64,000 bases of DNA from Paractinoplanes toevensis (lineage in GTDB: Bacteria > Actinomycetota > Actinomycetes > Mycobacteriales > Micromonosporaceae), in NCBI RefSeq assembly GCF_018332695.1, contig NZ_BOQN01000040.1, positions 30,392-94,391 on the forward strand, written 5' to 3'. The position numbers were made by a program, and so were the translations under genes. How positions within the stretch are numbered: position 1 is the first letter of the stretch; each line of letters begins with the position of its first letter. This document shows, piece by piece, positions 24,732-33,272 of this stretch. The notes beneath the pieces were generated by a model that did no database searches, was not told the DNA's origin, and saw only the letters and a program-made list of their open reading frames with translations.

Positions 24732-26033
24732 ATGACTGACGTACTCGTTATCGGAGCCGGCCTCACCGGACTCTCCTGCGCCATGCTGCTCGCCCGCGAC
24801 GGACACCAGGTCACCGTGCTGGACCGCGACCTCGCCTGCCCCACCCCCGGCAGGGAATGGGAACAGTGGGAACGGCCCGGTGTCACCCAGTTCCGGCTAG
24901 CCCACATCATGCTGCCGCGATGGCACGCCGTCATGTCCGCCGAACTACCGTCGGTGCTGGACCGGGTCACCGCGGCCGGCGGGCAGCCGTTCAACTTCGC
25001 CGGTTCGCTCCCGCCCGTACCCTCCGACTCCCGATTCCACACGATCACCGCGCGCCGCCCGATCCTCGAGGCGGCGATGGCCGCCGAGGCGGCCGAGACG
25101 CCCGGCGTCACTCTCCGGCGCGGGGTCGCGGTCACCGGTCTGGTCACCCAGGGCGACCGAGTTGCGGGCGTACGCCTGAGCGACGGCGACAAGATCCTCG
25201 CGGAACTGGTCGTCGACTGCGGCGGCCGGCGCTCGGCATTGCCGTCCTGGCTGGTCGAGGCGGGTCTGGAGGCGCCGGCCGAGGAGCGGGCGGACGCGGG
25301 TTTCGTCTACTACATGCGACACTTCCACGGCGCCCGCCCCGAGGTTCGCGGCCCGCTGCTGCAACACCACGACTCGCTGTCGATCCTCACCCTGCCCGGC
25401 GACAACGACAACTGGTCGGTCGGCTTCGTGACCAGCGTCCGCGACAAGCCGTTGCGGGCCCTGCGCGACCCGGCCGTCTGGGAGGCCGCACTGGCCCGCT
25501 ACCCGCTGGCCGCCCACTGGGCCGAGGCCGCCCCGCTGACCGGCGTGGTGGCGATGGGCGGCCTGGTCGACCAGTGGCGCACGGTGACGACACCCGGCGT
25601 GGTCGCGGTGGGTGACGCCGCCTGCTGCACCAACCCGTCACTGGGCCGCGGCGCCACCACCGGCCTGCTGCACGCCCGCCTGCTCCGCGACGTGCTACGG
25701 GCCGGCCTGCCCACGTCCTTCGCCGACCACACCGCCACCGAGATAGGCCCGTGGTACCAGACCACGGTCTGGTTCGACCGCCACCGCATCGCCGAGATCG
25801 ACGCCGACGCGACCGGCGAGACCTACCAGCCGGCCGACCCGGCGTGGACGGGCGCGAAGGCGCTGTACGCGGCAGCGTGCTCGGGAAACCCAGAGGCGCT
25901 GCGAGCCCAGTTGGCCACCGCCTGCATGCTGACCACCACCCCGGAGACCGTCCCGACCGGAATCGGGCCGCGCTACCCGCTACCAGGCGCCACCCGCGAC
26001 CAGCTCCTGTCCACCCTCACCACCGCCGCATAG
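24732..26033 (+). CDS. FAD-dependent oxidoreductase/hydroxylase
   Basis: A 433-residue flavoprotein. The N-terminal dinucleotide fold is VLVIGAGLTGLSCAMLLARDG, ending in the acidic residue VLDRD. A second FAD contact GVVAVGDAACCTNPSLGRGATTGLLHARLL near residue 295 is the GD motif of aromatic-hydroxylase/geranylgeranyl-reductase-like enzymes. The substrate is unknown; tailoring of a lipid or secondary metabolite is possible. ATG 24732 starts 54 bp after the NTPase gene on the same strand, so they may be co-transcribed. The following 650 bp contain no gene. Confidence 0.85.
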   Translation: MTDVLVIGAGLTGLSCAMLLARDGHQVTVLDRDLACPTPGREWEQWERPGVTQFRLAHIMLPRWHAVMSAELPSVLDRVTAAGGQPFNFAGSLPPVPSDSRFHTITARRPILEAAMAAEAAETPGVTLRRGVAVTGLVTQGDRVAGVRLSDGDKILAELVVDCGGRRSALPSWLVEAGLEAPAEERADAGFVYYMRHFHGARPEVRGPLLQHHDSLSILTLPGDNDNWSVGFVTSVRDKPLRALRDPAVWEAALARYPLAAHWAEAAPLTGVVAMGGLVDQWRTVTTPGVVAVGDAACCTNPSLGRGATTGLLHARLLRDVLRAGLPTSFADHTATEIGPWYQTTVWFDRHRIAEIDADATGETYQPADPAWTGAKALYAAACSGNPEALRAQLATACMLTTTPETVPTGIGPRYPLPGATRDQLLSTLTTAA

Positions 26034-26082
26034 CCGCCACCCACCCACCTAAGCCAACCCGCCGCCCGGCAACGCCGCCCCC

Positions 26083-26210
26083 GCGGGGTGCAAGCCGCGT
26101 CGTCCCCGGCGGGGTGCAAGTCGCGTCGGCCCAGGCAGGTGCGTGTCGCGTTGGCCCGGGCGGGGTACGAGTTGCGCTGGCCCGGGCAGGAGCCGGTTTT
26201 GCGTCTCGGG
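26083..26210. repeat. Imperfect 26-bp tandem repeat, about five units
   Basis: Units begin at 26083, 26109, 26135, 26160 and 26186, each about 26 bp and starting GCGGGGTGC- or GCAGG-like, with a shared core near GTCGCGT-GGCCC. The units are contiguous and about 70-90% alike, with the last one degraded. Contiguity and lack of spacers exclude CRISPR. It follows the flavoprotein stop by about 50 bp and lies in no credible gene. Confidence 0.8.
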
Positions 26211-26684
26211 CGGGCGACGGTCGTACTGCTCCCCGCTTCCCACCTAGTGGTCGCGGGCCTCGGATCCTGGATCGGCGTCGCGCCTCGCGGACGCTGATCC
26301 TGCTTTATGGACAGTGCTTCCACATTCCGAGAAACACGGCGCGGCGCGAGCCGATCTTGTGGTCTTCCCGTTAGCTCCTGACACCAGATCTACAAGATCT
26401 GCAGTGGGCGGCGGGGAAGCCGCCGCCGCTTCGAGGAGGGTCGGAGCCCGACGAAACGCCGCCTACCCCAACAAACATAGACGAAATCTCCGAAAATGCT
26501 CCGCGCGTAGCGCGGACATATGCAGCGCTTCGCGGCGGCCGACAGCGGAGAACGGCGGCCGCAACAAAAGGTGAGGGATCGCGCGAGGCGGCGGTTAGCC
26601 GCGCAACATCGTCTGTTGGGCTGCCGGGCGGCGAGCTGCCGGGGCGCGTCGGTCCGGGACGGCGGGCTGGGTTGGGGAAGGGGC
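26211..26684. other. Gene-free stretch with several short hairpins
   Basis: This stretch completes the ~650-bp gap between the flavoprotein and the hydroxyacid dehydrogenase. It contains perfect 7-bp inverted repeats with 3-5-nt loops at 26385-26401 (CAGATCT/AGATCTG), 26408-26426 (GCGGCGG/CCGCCGC) and 26500-26516 (TCCGCGC/GCGCGGA), then more GC palindromic pieces to about 26590. None has a T run. Base composition is lower in GC than the genes around 26460-26500. No credible reading frame, tRNA or promoter was recognised; a structured RNA or repeat-element remnant is possible. Confidence 0.5.
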
Positions 26685-27620
26685 TCAGGCTCGGTCGACC
26701 AGGTTGCGTAGGGGGTGGCCGGCCTGGAAGGCGGTCAGGTTCTCCTCGATCAGGGCCTCGGCGCCCAGCGGGCGGCCGCCCGCCGCGTGCGGGGAGATGA
26801 TCACGTTGGGCTCGTCCCACAGGCCGGAGGTGGTCGGCAGGGGCTCGGTCTCGAAGACGTCGAGGGCCGCGCCGCCCAGCCGGCCGGCGCGCAGGGCGCT
26901 GAGCAGGGCTGCTTCGTCGACCGTGCTGCCGCGGCCCACGTCGACCAGCCAGGCGTGGGCCGGTAGCTGGGCCAGCACCGTGGCGTTCAGGGCGTGTTTC
27001 GTCTGCGGGGTGTCCGGCAGGATCATGACGAGGACGTCGGCGGTCGGCAGCAGCCGGGGGAAGTCGTCGGCGGTGACGATCGGGAAACCGTGCCGCTCGC
27101 CGGGCGTGCGGGCCACCCCGGTGACGCGGGCGCCGAGGGCGGCCAGGTGTGGTGCGAGGGTCGCGGCGATGCCACCGAAACCCCAGATGACCACGTGCGC
27201 GTCCCGCAGCGTACGGAAATTGGCCGTTTCCCGTCTTGGTTGGTTGCCGCCCCATTCGCCGGCCCACCGGCGCCCGATCTGGGCTCGCACCAGCAGGTTG
27301 ACCCGCCGCGCGGCGGCCAGCAGCAGGGCCAGGGTGTGTTCGGCGACGGTGTCGTCGTGCAGCCCGGCACCGTTGGTGATCAGCACCTCGGGGGCGAAAC
27401 CGGCCTTCAGCACCGCGTCCGGGCCGGCCGCGAGGGTCTGCACCCAGCGCAGGCCGGTCAGTCGCCGGGCGGCGTCGGCCAGCTGCGGGCCCGGGTTGTT
27501 CCAGACGACCAGCACGTCGGCGTCGGTGTGCTCGGCCGGGATCGGCTCGGCGACCGCGTAGGTGATCGCGCCCGGCACCTGCAGGTCGAGGTCGACGCTG
27601 TCCGGCAGCAGAATCTTCAT
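26685..27620 (-). CDS. D-isomer-specific 2-hydroxyacid dehydrogenase
   Basis: A 311-residue NAD(P)-dependent enzyme that reduces 2-keto acids or oxidises D-2-hydroxyacids such as D-3-phosphoglycerate-like compounds. Features include NGAGLHDDTVAEHTLALLLA (~95-114), the dinucleotide motif VVIWGFGGIAATL (GxGxxA variant, ~143-155), the LVDVGRGSTVDEAAL active-site Arg region (~223) and the catalytic His in IISPHAAG (~285). It is slightly shorter than typical members (~320). The downstream end lies at the repeat-rich gap. It begins 6 bp after the TetR gene on the same strand, so the two form an operon. Confidence 0.9.
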   Translation of the reverse strand: MKILLPDSVDLDLQVPGAITYAVAEPIPAEHTDADVLVVWNNPGPQLADAARRLTGLRWVQTLAAGPDAVLKAGFAPEVLITNGAGLHDDTVAEHTLALLLAAARRVNLLVRAQIGRRWAGEWGGNQPRRETANFRTLRDAHVVIWGFGGIAATLAPHLAALGARVTGVARTPGERHGFPIVTADDFPRLLPTADVLVMILPDTPQTKHALNATVLAQLPAHAWLVDVGRGSTVDEAALLSALRAGRLGGAALDVFETEPLPTTSGLWDEPNVIISPHAAGGRPLGAEALIEENLTAFQAGHPLRNLVDRA

Positions 27621-27626
27621 GACCGC

Positions 27627-28232
27627 TCAGGTTAGTGGATCGCGCAGGTGGAACTCGGTGAGCGCCATCTGTTCCAGCAGTTGCAGCACCTCTTCGGCCG
27701 GGTAGTCGTCGCCGGCCAGCGCCCGGCGGAGTTCGATACCGTCGACCGCCGCGACCAGCAGTTCGGCGAGGACGGCCGAGTCGGTGCCGAGCACCTCGCC
27801 GAACATCCGCGCGGCCGCCTTGTTGAGCCGTCCGAGCCGGGCACTGAGCGCCGGGTCGCGCAGGGCCAGCGCGACGAGGTCGAAGTACGCGTCGGTGGCC
27901 TCCCGGTCGGCGTGGTTGCGCCGCACCTGCCGGAGGTAGGCGCGCCAGCGGTCGTCGAGCGACGGCAGTGACGCGGTGGCCTCGGCGAAACCGGCGGCCG
28001 GGTCGGCGTACAGCCGGTCCATCAGCGCCTCGATCAGGCCTTTCCGGCTGCCGAACCGGGCCGCGACGGCGCTGACGTCGGTGCGCGCCTCGCGGGCCAC
28101 CGCGTTCAGGGTGAGGCCTTTCGTGCCGGATCGGAGCAGCACCTGATGGGCCGCGTCCAGGATCGCCCGATCGTCCGCCGCCCGATGCGGGAGGCGGTGG
28201 TGTGTCGGCTCGGCTTCCGGATGCTTACCCAT
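27627..28232 (-). CDS. TetR-family transcriptional regulator
   Basis: A 201-residue repressor-type protein. The HTH region runs from ILDAAHQVLLRSGTKGLTLNAVAREARTDVSAVAARFGSRKGLIEAL (residues ~24-70), followed by a helical ligand-binding domain (AYLRQVRRNHADREATDAYFDLVALALRDPALS). It sits at the head of a two-gene unit with the hydroxyacid dehydrogenase, 6 bp apart, suggesting it regulates that enzyme or itself. The 161-bp region upstream is divergent to a small membrane-protein gene and is a candidate site for its operator. Confidence 0.92.
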   Translation of the reverse strand: MGKHPEAEPTHHRLPHRAADDRAILDAAHQVLLRSGTKGLTLNAVAREARTDVSAVAARFGSRKGLIEALMDRLYADPAAGFAEATASLPSLDDRWRAYLRQVRRNHADREATDAYFDLVALALRDPALSARLGRLNKAAARMFGEVLGTDSAVLAELLVAAVDGIELRRALAGDDYPAEEVLQLLEQMALTEFHLRDPLT

Positions 28233-28393
28233 GGTCGATTCTCTTCCCGCCGAAGCCCCTCCGCGAACCCTCCAAATGCCGGAGCGGGAATCGTTCTTCC
28301 ACCCGACCGCCGCGGATCAATGGCCGGCGAAATCGGGTTCACGATCCGGACGGACGGTGCTGACCAGGGCGTTACTGCATTAACATCCCGCCT

Positions 28394-28741
28394 GTGTTGA
28401 TCAGGGGGTACGCGGCGATCGCCCGCCGTCCGTGGTGGTTCGCAGCGGCGACGATCGCGGTCGCGCTCCTTCTCGGCGTGGTCGTCGCCGGGCACACGCC
28501 GCTCTGGCCGGTCGCCCTGGGCCTGATGATCGCCGCCGTGGTCGCCTCGTTCGTCCTGGGCATACCCAACGTCATGGCCGGGCGGCTGCCGAGTTTCCTC
28601 CTGCTCCGGGACGGCGTGTTCGCCGCCCCGGCCCGTGCCGCCATCGGCACCTCCGCGGAGTGGGAGCGGCTCAGTGGTCGTCTGAGCCCCTCTTCTCCTC
28701 ACGCTCCAGGGCGAGATCGAGGGCCAGCACGCTTCCGATGA
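28394..28741 (+). CDS. Small two-helix membrane protein
   Basis: A 115-residue protein with GTG at 28394. Two adjacent hydrophobic segments are seen (WWFAAATIAVALLLGVVVAG and WPVALGLMIAAVVASFVLG), followed by a basic, polar tail. The last ~24 codons overlap the end of the LURP-one gene on the other strand by 71 bp and look low in protein character, so the true end might be nearer a lost stop. It is divergent from the TetR gene. Function unknown. The clean transmembrane pattern argues that it is real, but confidence is moderate. Confidence 0.5.
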   Translation: MLIRGYAAIARRPWWFAAATIAVALLLGVVVAGHTPLWPVALGLMIAAVVASFVLGIPNVMAGRLPSFLLLRDGVFAAPARAAIGTSAEWERLSGRLSPSSPHAPGRDRGPARFR

Positions 28742-29171
28742 TCAGGAGTGGGTTGACGTCGGCGGAGACCTGCACGGCGTAGGTGTCGCGGATGGTCAGC
28801 CAGCGCTTGGAGACCGCGGCCACCTCCTGGCCGTCCAGCTCGATCACGTACTCGTGGTCGAGCAGGTTGCCCTTCATGGTCAGGTCATCGGGGCCGGGCA
28901 CGTCGATGGTGAACTTGTCGCGGAACGGGGTGAGCAGCTTCTTGCGCACCTCGGCGGCCTTCTCGCCGCCGATCCGGATCTCGTAGGTCGCCCGCAGCGC
29001 GACGATCTGCCGGTGCACCGACGCGACCTCGTTGCCGTCGGCGTCCTCGATGACGACCTTGCCGCGCGGGCTGAGCACCTTGCCGTCGACCCGGTAGATC
29101 TTGTTGCCGTGCTCGTCGAGCACGTCGAAATCGTCGCCGAAGGCGAAGAACCGCTCCCTGATCACCAACAT
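28671..29171 (-). CDS. LURP-one-related (tubby-like) protein
   Basis: A 166-residue protein starting MLVIRERFFAFGDDFDVLD at ATG 29171. The pattern of short strands and turns (ENGNKIYRVDGK-like blocks, VASVHRQIVALRATYEIR, YVIELDGQEVAAVSKRWLTIRDTYAVQV) and a final hydrophobic helix (NPLLIIGSVLALDLALE) is the LURP-one/YxjI fold, a membrane-tethered 12-stranded barrel related to scramblases. Its biochemical role in bacteria is not known. It starts 5 bp after the RraA-like gene, so both are probably co-transcribed. Confidence 0.88.
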   Translation of the reverse strand: MLVIRERFFAFGDDFDVLDEHGNKIYRVDGKVLSPRGKVVIEDADGNEVASVHRQIVALRATYEIRIGGEKAAEVRKKLLTPFRDKFTIDVPGPDDLTMKGNLLDHEYVIELDGQEVAAVSKRWLTIRDTYAVQVSADVNPLLIIGSVLALDLALEREEKRGSDDH

Positions 29172-29176
29172 GGCAC

Positions 29177-29767
29177 CTATCCTCCCAGCAGTCCGGTGAT
29201 GCGCACGCGGTGCGCCTCTTCCCATTCGTCGAGGGTCTGGGCCTCCTCCTCGGCGTGCTTCGCCGCCCCGCGCGACAGCACCTCATCCCGCTGCGCGGCC
29301 GGTACCACGACGATGCCCTCCTCGTCGGCCACGACCAGGTCGCCGGCCTGCACCGGGACGCCGCCGCAGCGGATCGTCACGTTCAGCGGCAGTACGGCGG
29401 TCTTGCCGCCGGGCACCGGGATCACCCCGCGCGCGAAGACCGGGAACCCCATGGCACGGACCTCGGCGATGTCCCGGATGGCTCCGTCGAGCACGAAGCC
29501 GGCGATGCCGTTGCGCTGCGCCACCGCGCACACGTTCCCGCCGGCCAGCGCGTGCGAGACGTCACCGGATTCGACGACCACGATGGAACCGGGCGGCGCC
29601 TGGTAGATGGCGGCGTGCAGCATGAGGTGGTCGCCGGGTGGGCAGCGCACGGTGAACGCCGGCCCGGCGATCCGCGGGATCGGTGCCCAGAGCGGCCGGA
29701 TGCCGATGTCCATGACCTGCTGCGCACCGACGATCTCGGCCAGGGTGGTGGGGGAGAGGTCAGCCAT
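29177..29767 (-). CDS. RraA-like / 4-hydroxy-4-methyl-2-oxoglutarate aldolase family protein
   Basis: A 196-residue cytoplasmic protein. The family signature is seen in PAFTVRCPPGDHLMLHAAIYQAPPGSIVVVESGD, GGNVCAVAQRNGIAGFVLDGAIRDIAEVRAMGFPVFARG and GDLVVADEEGIVVVP. The DGAIRD Arg-Asp pair lies where divalent metal and substrate bind in HMG/CHA aldolases. True RraA RNase-E inhibitors and aldolases share the fold; the retained GxxxxD-x20-RD pattern favours a lyase-type activity, but this is inference. It shares a short divergent promoter region with the aminotransferase gene (27 bp between starts). Confidence 0.88.
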   Translation of the reverse strand: MADLSPTTLAEIVGAQQVMDIGIRPLWAPIPRIAGPAFTVRCPPGDHLMLHAAIYQAPPGSIVVVESGDVSHALAGGNVCAVAQRNGIAGFVLDGAIRDIAEVRAMGFPVFARGVIPVPGGKTAVLPLNVTIRCGGVPVQAGDLVVADEEGIVVVPAAQRDEVLSRGAAKHAEEEAQTLDEWEEAHRVRITGLLGG

Positions 29768-29794
29768 CGGCCCAACCTACGGAAGGACGCGCCA

Positions 29795-30898
29795 TTGATC
29801 CAGTTCGAGGCCCGGCCGGGGATTCTCGACCTGAGCTGGGGCCATCCGAGACCCGAACTGCTGCCCGCGGCCGAGTGGGCGGTCGCGCAGGCCGGGGCGC
29901 TGCGGGCGTCCGGTTGGCGTGCGCTCACCTACGGGTACGCGGCGGGACCGCGCCCGCTCACCGACTGGATCGCGGCCCGCCTCGCGGCCATCGAGGGCGG
30001 CCCGCCGCGGCCGGAGTCGCTGTTCGTCACGGCCGGGGCGTCGCACGCCCTGGCCCTGGTGGCGTCCCTGCTGGTCGAGCCGGGTGACGTCGTTCTGGTC
30101 GACGAACCCACCTATCACCTGGCGTTCCAGATCCTCGCCGATGCCCGGGCCGAGTTGCGGTCGGTGCCGGCCGGCGATCCCGCCGCGGTGGCCGAGAGGG
30201 TCGGGGCGATCCGCGCGGAGGGCCGGCGGGTGGCGTTCCTCTACCTGGTGCCGACGTTCGCCAACCCCACCGGCCGCAGTCTCGAACCGGCTGCCCGCCG
30301 CGCGCTGGTGGCGATCGACGGCCTGACGATCGTCGAGGACGACACCTACCGGGAGCTGGTCTACGAGGGCAGCGCACCGCCGTCACTGTGGCACCTGGCC
30401 GGTGGCCGGAACGTCATCCGCCTCGGTTCCTTCGCGAAGACGGTGGCGCCGGGCCTGCGGCTGGGCTGGATCAGCGGCACCCCCGAGCTGGTGAAACGCC
30501 TGACCATGCTGGGCTACGTGCACAGCGGCGGCGGGGTCAACCACACCGCGGCCGTGACGATGGCCGAGTTCGGCACGAGCGGCGCCTACGAGACGCATCT
30601 GGCCGGCCTGCGGGACAGTTACCGCGCGCAACGCGATGCCCTGGTCGGTGCGCTCAGCCCGTACGCGTCAATTGATGGTCCGGCCGGCGGCTGGTTCCTC
30701 TGGGTGAGGCTGCCGCCGGGCCGCCGGGCCGGCGATCTGTTGCCGGCCGCGGAGAGGCAGGGCGTGTCCTTCGTGCCCGGCCCGCGTTTTCACCTGCGCG
30801 GCGACGGCGGCCACGACCGGATCCGGCTCAGCTTCTCGCTGCTGCCGCCGGACGAGCTGCGGGAGGCGGCGCGGAGGCTGGGCCGGGTGCTGGCCTAG
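29795..30898 (+). CDS. PLP-dependent aminotransferase, class I/II (2-aminoadipate type)
   Basis: A 367-residue fold-type I enzyme. It starts at TTG 29795, supported by GGAAGGA (29781-29787) 7 nt upstream; no ATG or GTG fits. Motifs are LFVTAGASHALALVA (~80), DEPTYHL (~106, cofactor ring contacts), YLVPTFANPTG (~152), VEDDTYREL (~181) and the PLP lysine in SFAKTVAPGLRLGW (~217). The closest groups are LysN/aminoadipate and MocR-like aminotransferases without the HTH. It would transfer amino groups between amino acids and 2-oxoglutarate. The exact amino acid is not evident. Confidence 0.92.
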   Translation: MIQFEARPGILDLSWGHPRPELLPAAEWAVAQAGALRASGWRALTYGYAAGPRPLTDWIAARLAAIEGGPPRPESLFVTAGASHALALVASLLVEPGDVVLVDEPTYHLAFQILADARAELRSVPAGDPAAVAERVGAIRAEGRRVAFLYLVPTFANPTGRSLEPAARRALVAIDGLTIVEDDTYRELVYEGSAPPSLWHLAGGRNVIRLGSFAKTVAPGLRLGWISGTPELVKRLTMLGYVHSGGGVNHTAAVTMAEFGTSGAYETHLAGLRDSYRAQRDALVGALSPYASIDGPAGGWFLWVRLPPGRRAGDLLPAAERQGVSFVPGPRFHLRGDGGHDRIRLSFSLLPPDELREAARRLGRVLA

Positions 30899-30908
30899 GG
30901 TGGGAGAC

Positions 30909-31466
30909 ATGCGGGCGGGTCAGGCAGCCACACTGTTCCTGATGGTGGGCCTGCCCGGGTCCGGAAAGACGGTGCGGGGCCGGGAGCTGGCGGCGGAGCA
31001 CGGTGCCCTGTTGCTCACCCCCGACGCCTGGGCGCTCACCCTCTTCGGTCAGGAGGACCGTCAGCAGGAGCGGCCAGACGGCAAGCGGTGGCTGCTGGAG
31101 GGCCTGCTCATCGCGCTGGCCGTGGAGACCCTCCGCCTGCGGCTCAGCGTCGTTCTCGACTTCGGGCTCTGGTCGCGCGACGAGCGCTCCGCCCTGCGCT
31201 GGATGGCCGCCTCGGTGGGAGCGACCAGCGAGATCGTCTACCTGCCGGTGGAACGCGACGTGCAGTGGAGCCGGATCCAGCACCGCTGGAAACACGCGCC
31301 GGAGCAGACCTTCCCGATGGCCGAGGCGGAGCTGGACCCCTGGCGGGAGATGTTCGAGGTCCCCGACGCGGACGAACTCGCCGGTTCGGTCCTGCCGGCC
31401 CCGCCACCCGGCGACGAGAGCTGGTCCGACTGGGCGCAGCGGTTCTGGCCCTCTCTCAAGCTTTAA
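30909..31466 (+). CDS. P-loop kinase-like ATPase (AAA_33 family)
   Basis: A ~185-residue protein of the zeta-toxin/polynucleotide-kinase-like group. Walker A GLPGSGKT lies at residues ~15-22, followed by LTPDAWALTLFG and a second acidic motif VVLDFGLWSRDERSALRWMA. The C-terminal part reads VYLPVERDVQWSRIQHRW. It would phosphorylate a small molecule or nucleotide. ATG 30909 is preferred, but GTG 30900 is also possible because AGGGTGGGAG overlaps both sites. It follows the aminotransferase closely. Its stop TAA interlocks with that of the convergent methyltransferase in the shared TTAA. Confidence 0.85.
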   Translation: MRAGQAATLFLMVGLPGSGKTVRGRELAAEHGALLLTPDAWALTLFGQEDRQQERPDGKRWLLEGLLIALAVETLRLRLSVVLDFGLWSRDERSALRWMAASVGATSEIVYLPVERDVQWSRIQHRWKHAPEQTFPMAEAELDPWREMFEVPDADELAGSVLPAPPPGDESWSDWAQRFWPSLKL

Positions 31467-32272
31467 GGCTTGCGGGCGACCGCACCGAACTCGTCGACCT
31501 CGCGCAGTTCCTCGGGGGAGGCACCGGGGGCCGGGCGCCACTGCGAGCACGGCACGAGGCCGGGCTCGACGACCTCGAGGCCCTCCAGGAAGCGGGCCAG
31601 TTCCTCGGGGCGGCGCAGGTGGTAGGAGAGCGGCGCGTTCGCGTTCCACACCCCGATCGCCTCCTCGAAGGCCGGGCCGTCGATCACGTTGGTGCCGTCG
31701 GCGGTGGCGAGGTAGCTGCCGGACGGCAGTCCGTCGAGGAGCCGGCGCACGATCGACACGGCCTCGTCCAGGTCGGGCACGTGCCCGAGGATGTTCATCA
31801 GGATCAGGCCGGTCGGCTGGGACAGGTCGAGCGTGGTGCGGGCCGCCGCCTCGAGGATCGCGGCCGGGTCGTGCAGGTCGGCGTCGATGTACTCGGTGAC
31901 GCCCTCGGCCGTGCCGGTCAGCAGCGCCCGGGCGTGCACCAGCACCAGCGGGTCGTTGTCGACGTAGACGATCCGGGCGTCCGGTGCGGCGGCCTGGGCA
32001 ACCTGGTGGGTGTTCTCGGCGGTCGGCATGCCGGTGCCGATGTCGAGGAACTGCCGGATGCCGGCTTCCTGCGCGAGGAACGTGATGGACCGCTTGAGGA
32101 AGCCGCGGGACGACTGGGCGACCACGGTGATGTCCGGGTAGAACTCGGAGAACTGATCGCCGACCTGGCGGTCGACCTCGAAGTTGTCCTTGCCGCCCAG
32201 CCAGTAGTTCCACACCCGGGCGGAATGCGGAATGCTGGTGTCGAGCTTGGCGCCGGCGTCACTGTCACCCAT
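31463..32272 (-). CDS. DUF574-type SAM-dependent methyltransferase
   Basis: A 269-residue protein of the actinobacterial Methyltransf_19 family. Hallmarks are DTSIPHSARVWNYWLGGKDNFEVDR (residues ~11-35), FLDIGTGMPTAENTHQVAQ as SAM motif I (~69), VYVDNDPLVLVHARALL (~101) and ILMNILGHV (~157). The methyl acceptor for this family is unknown. It is divergent from an XRE/DUF5753 regulator, an arrangement repeated many times in Streptomyces- and Actinoplanes-like genomes, and is probably controlled by it. The stop overlaps that of the convergent kinase-like gene. Confidence 0.92.
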   Translation of the reverse strand: MGDSDAGAKLDTSIPHSARVWNYWLGGKDNFEVDRQVGDQFSEFYPDITVVAQSSRGFLKRSITFLAQEAGIRQFLDIGTGMPTAENTHQVAQAAAPDARIVYVDNDPLVLVHARALLTGTAEGVTEYIDADLHDPAAILEAAARTTLDLSQPTGLILMNILGHVPDLDEAVSIVRRLLDGLPSGSYLATADGTNVIDGPAFEEAIGVWNANAPLSYHLRRPEELARFLEGLEVVEPGLVPCSQWRPAPGASPEELREVDEFGAVARKP

Positions 32273-32297
32273 GATCGGCTCCCCGGTGGCGAAATCC

Positions 32298-32325
32298 TTG
32301 GCGAAAACGCGTTCGCCGGTATGCT
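32298..32325 (+). promoter_or_regulatory. Putative promoter for the XRE regulator
   Basis: TTGGCG (32298-32303) and TATGCT (32320-32325) are separated by 16 bp, close to the housekeeping consensus, and lie 55 bp before the regulator start in the intergenic space shared with the divergent methyltransferase. Confidence 0.5.
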
Positions 32326-32379
32326 AGCGCCCAAAGATCACGAAGTTCCAATGTGGATCACCGTTCGGGGCGAGGCGAT

Positions 32380-33240
32380 GTGAGCCAGGGGCAGGGCGGC
32401 GGTTCAACCGTGCGCCGGATGCAGCTCGGTGCCCGCCTGCGTGCCCTGCGCCGGGCGGCCGGCCTGAGCCGGGAAGAGGCCGGGCATCCGATCCGGGCGT
32501 CCGAGTCCAAGATCAGTCGGATGGAGCTGGGCCGGGTCGGCTTCAAGGAGCGCGACATCACCGACCTGCTGCTCCTCTACGGCGTGACCGATCCGCAGGA
32601 ACATCAGCGGGTGCTCGCGTTCGCCCGCGAGGCCAGTGCCCCGAGCTGGTGGCATTCCTACGGCGATGTGCTCGACCCGTGGTTCCAGACCTATCTCGAC
32701 TTCGAGCAGGCCGCGACCCTGATCCGCACCTACGAGGTCCAGTTCGTCCCGGGCCTGCTGCAGACCGAGGCGTACGCCCGGGCCGTGATCAGCCTCGGCG
32801 ACAAGACCGCCCCCGACGAGATCGACCGGCGGCTCCGGCTGCGGATGGAGCGTAAGCAGCTGCTCCAGAGTCCCGAGGCGCCGAAGCTGTGGGTGGTGCT
32901 CGACGAGGCGGTGCTGCGCCGCCCGATCGGCGGCACCCCGGCGCTGCGCGAGCAGATCGAGTCGCTGATCGAGGCGGCCGAGTCGCCCGGGGTGCAGATC
33001 CAGGTGATGCCGTTCGCGTCCGGCGGCCACGCGGCGTCCGGCGGCGCGTTCAGCGTGCTCCGGTTCCCGTACCAGGAGCTGGCCGACATCGTCTACATCG
33101 AGTACCTCACCGGCAGCCTCTACCTCGACAAGCGCGAGGAGGTCGACCGCTACGCGGCGGCGATCAGCCGGCTGTTCATCGAGGCCGCCCCGCTGGTCGA
33201 CACCAAGTCGATCCTCAACCGCGTGCTCAAGGAACTCTGA
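32380..33240 (+). CDS. XRE-family regulator with DUF5753 domain
   Basis: A 286-residue protein. GTG 32380 has GAGG close upstream. The helix-turn-helix lies at ~13-65 (LGARLRALRRAAGLSREEAGHPIRASESKISRMELGR). The DUF5753 domain includes WWHSYGDVLDPWFQTYLDFEQAA, EVQFVPGLLQTEAYARAVI and a C-terminal GSLYLDKREEVDRY stretch. Such proteins are abundant paralogous regulators in Streptomyces-like bacteria, usually with a small DUF397 partner, which is absent here. The divergent DUF574 methyltransferase is a recurrent neighbour. The signal it senses is unknown. Confidence 0.92.
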   Translation: MSQGQGGGSTVRRMQLGARLRALRRAAGLSREEAGHPIRASESKISRMELGRVGFKERDITDLLLLYGVTDPQEHQRVLAFAREASAPSWWHSYGDVLDPWFQTYLDFEQAATLIRTYEVQFVPGLLQTEAYARAVISLGDKTAPDEIDRRLRLRMERKQLLQSPEAPKLWVVLDEAVLRRPIGGTPALREQIESLIEAAESPGVQIQVMPFASGGHAASGGAFSVLRFPYQELADIVYIEYLTGSLYLDKREEVDRYAAAISRLFIEAAPLVDTKSILNRVLKEL

Positions 33241-33272
33241 CCGCCCGGCCATCCGCGGCGGATGATGTCGGT

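Noticed and set aside
22704..24806. Minus-strand open frame across the NTPase gene
   Set aside because: It is complementary to a gene with Walker motifs and an HTH, with no recognisable protein features of its own.
26083..26210. Possible CRISPR array
   Set aside because: Units are directly contiguous with no unique spacers, only 26 bp long, and no cas gene is near.
28394..28741. Reading the small membrane protein as ending before the LURP-one overlap
   Set aside because: No earlier stop exists; the overlap with the opposite gene is accepted as is, but flagged as uncertain.
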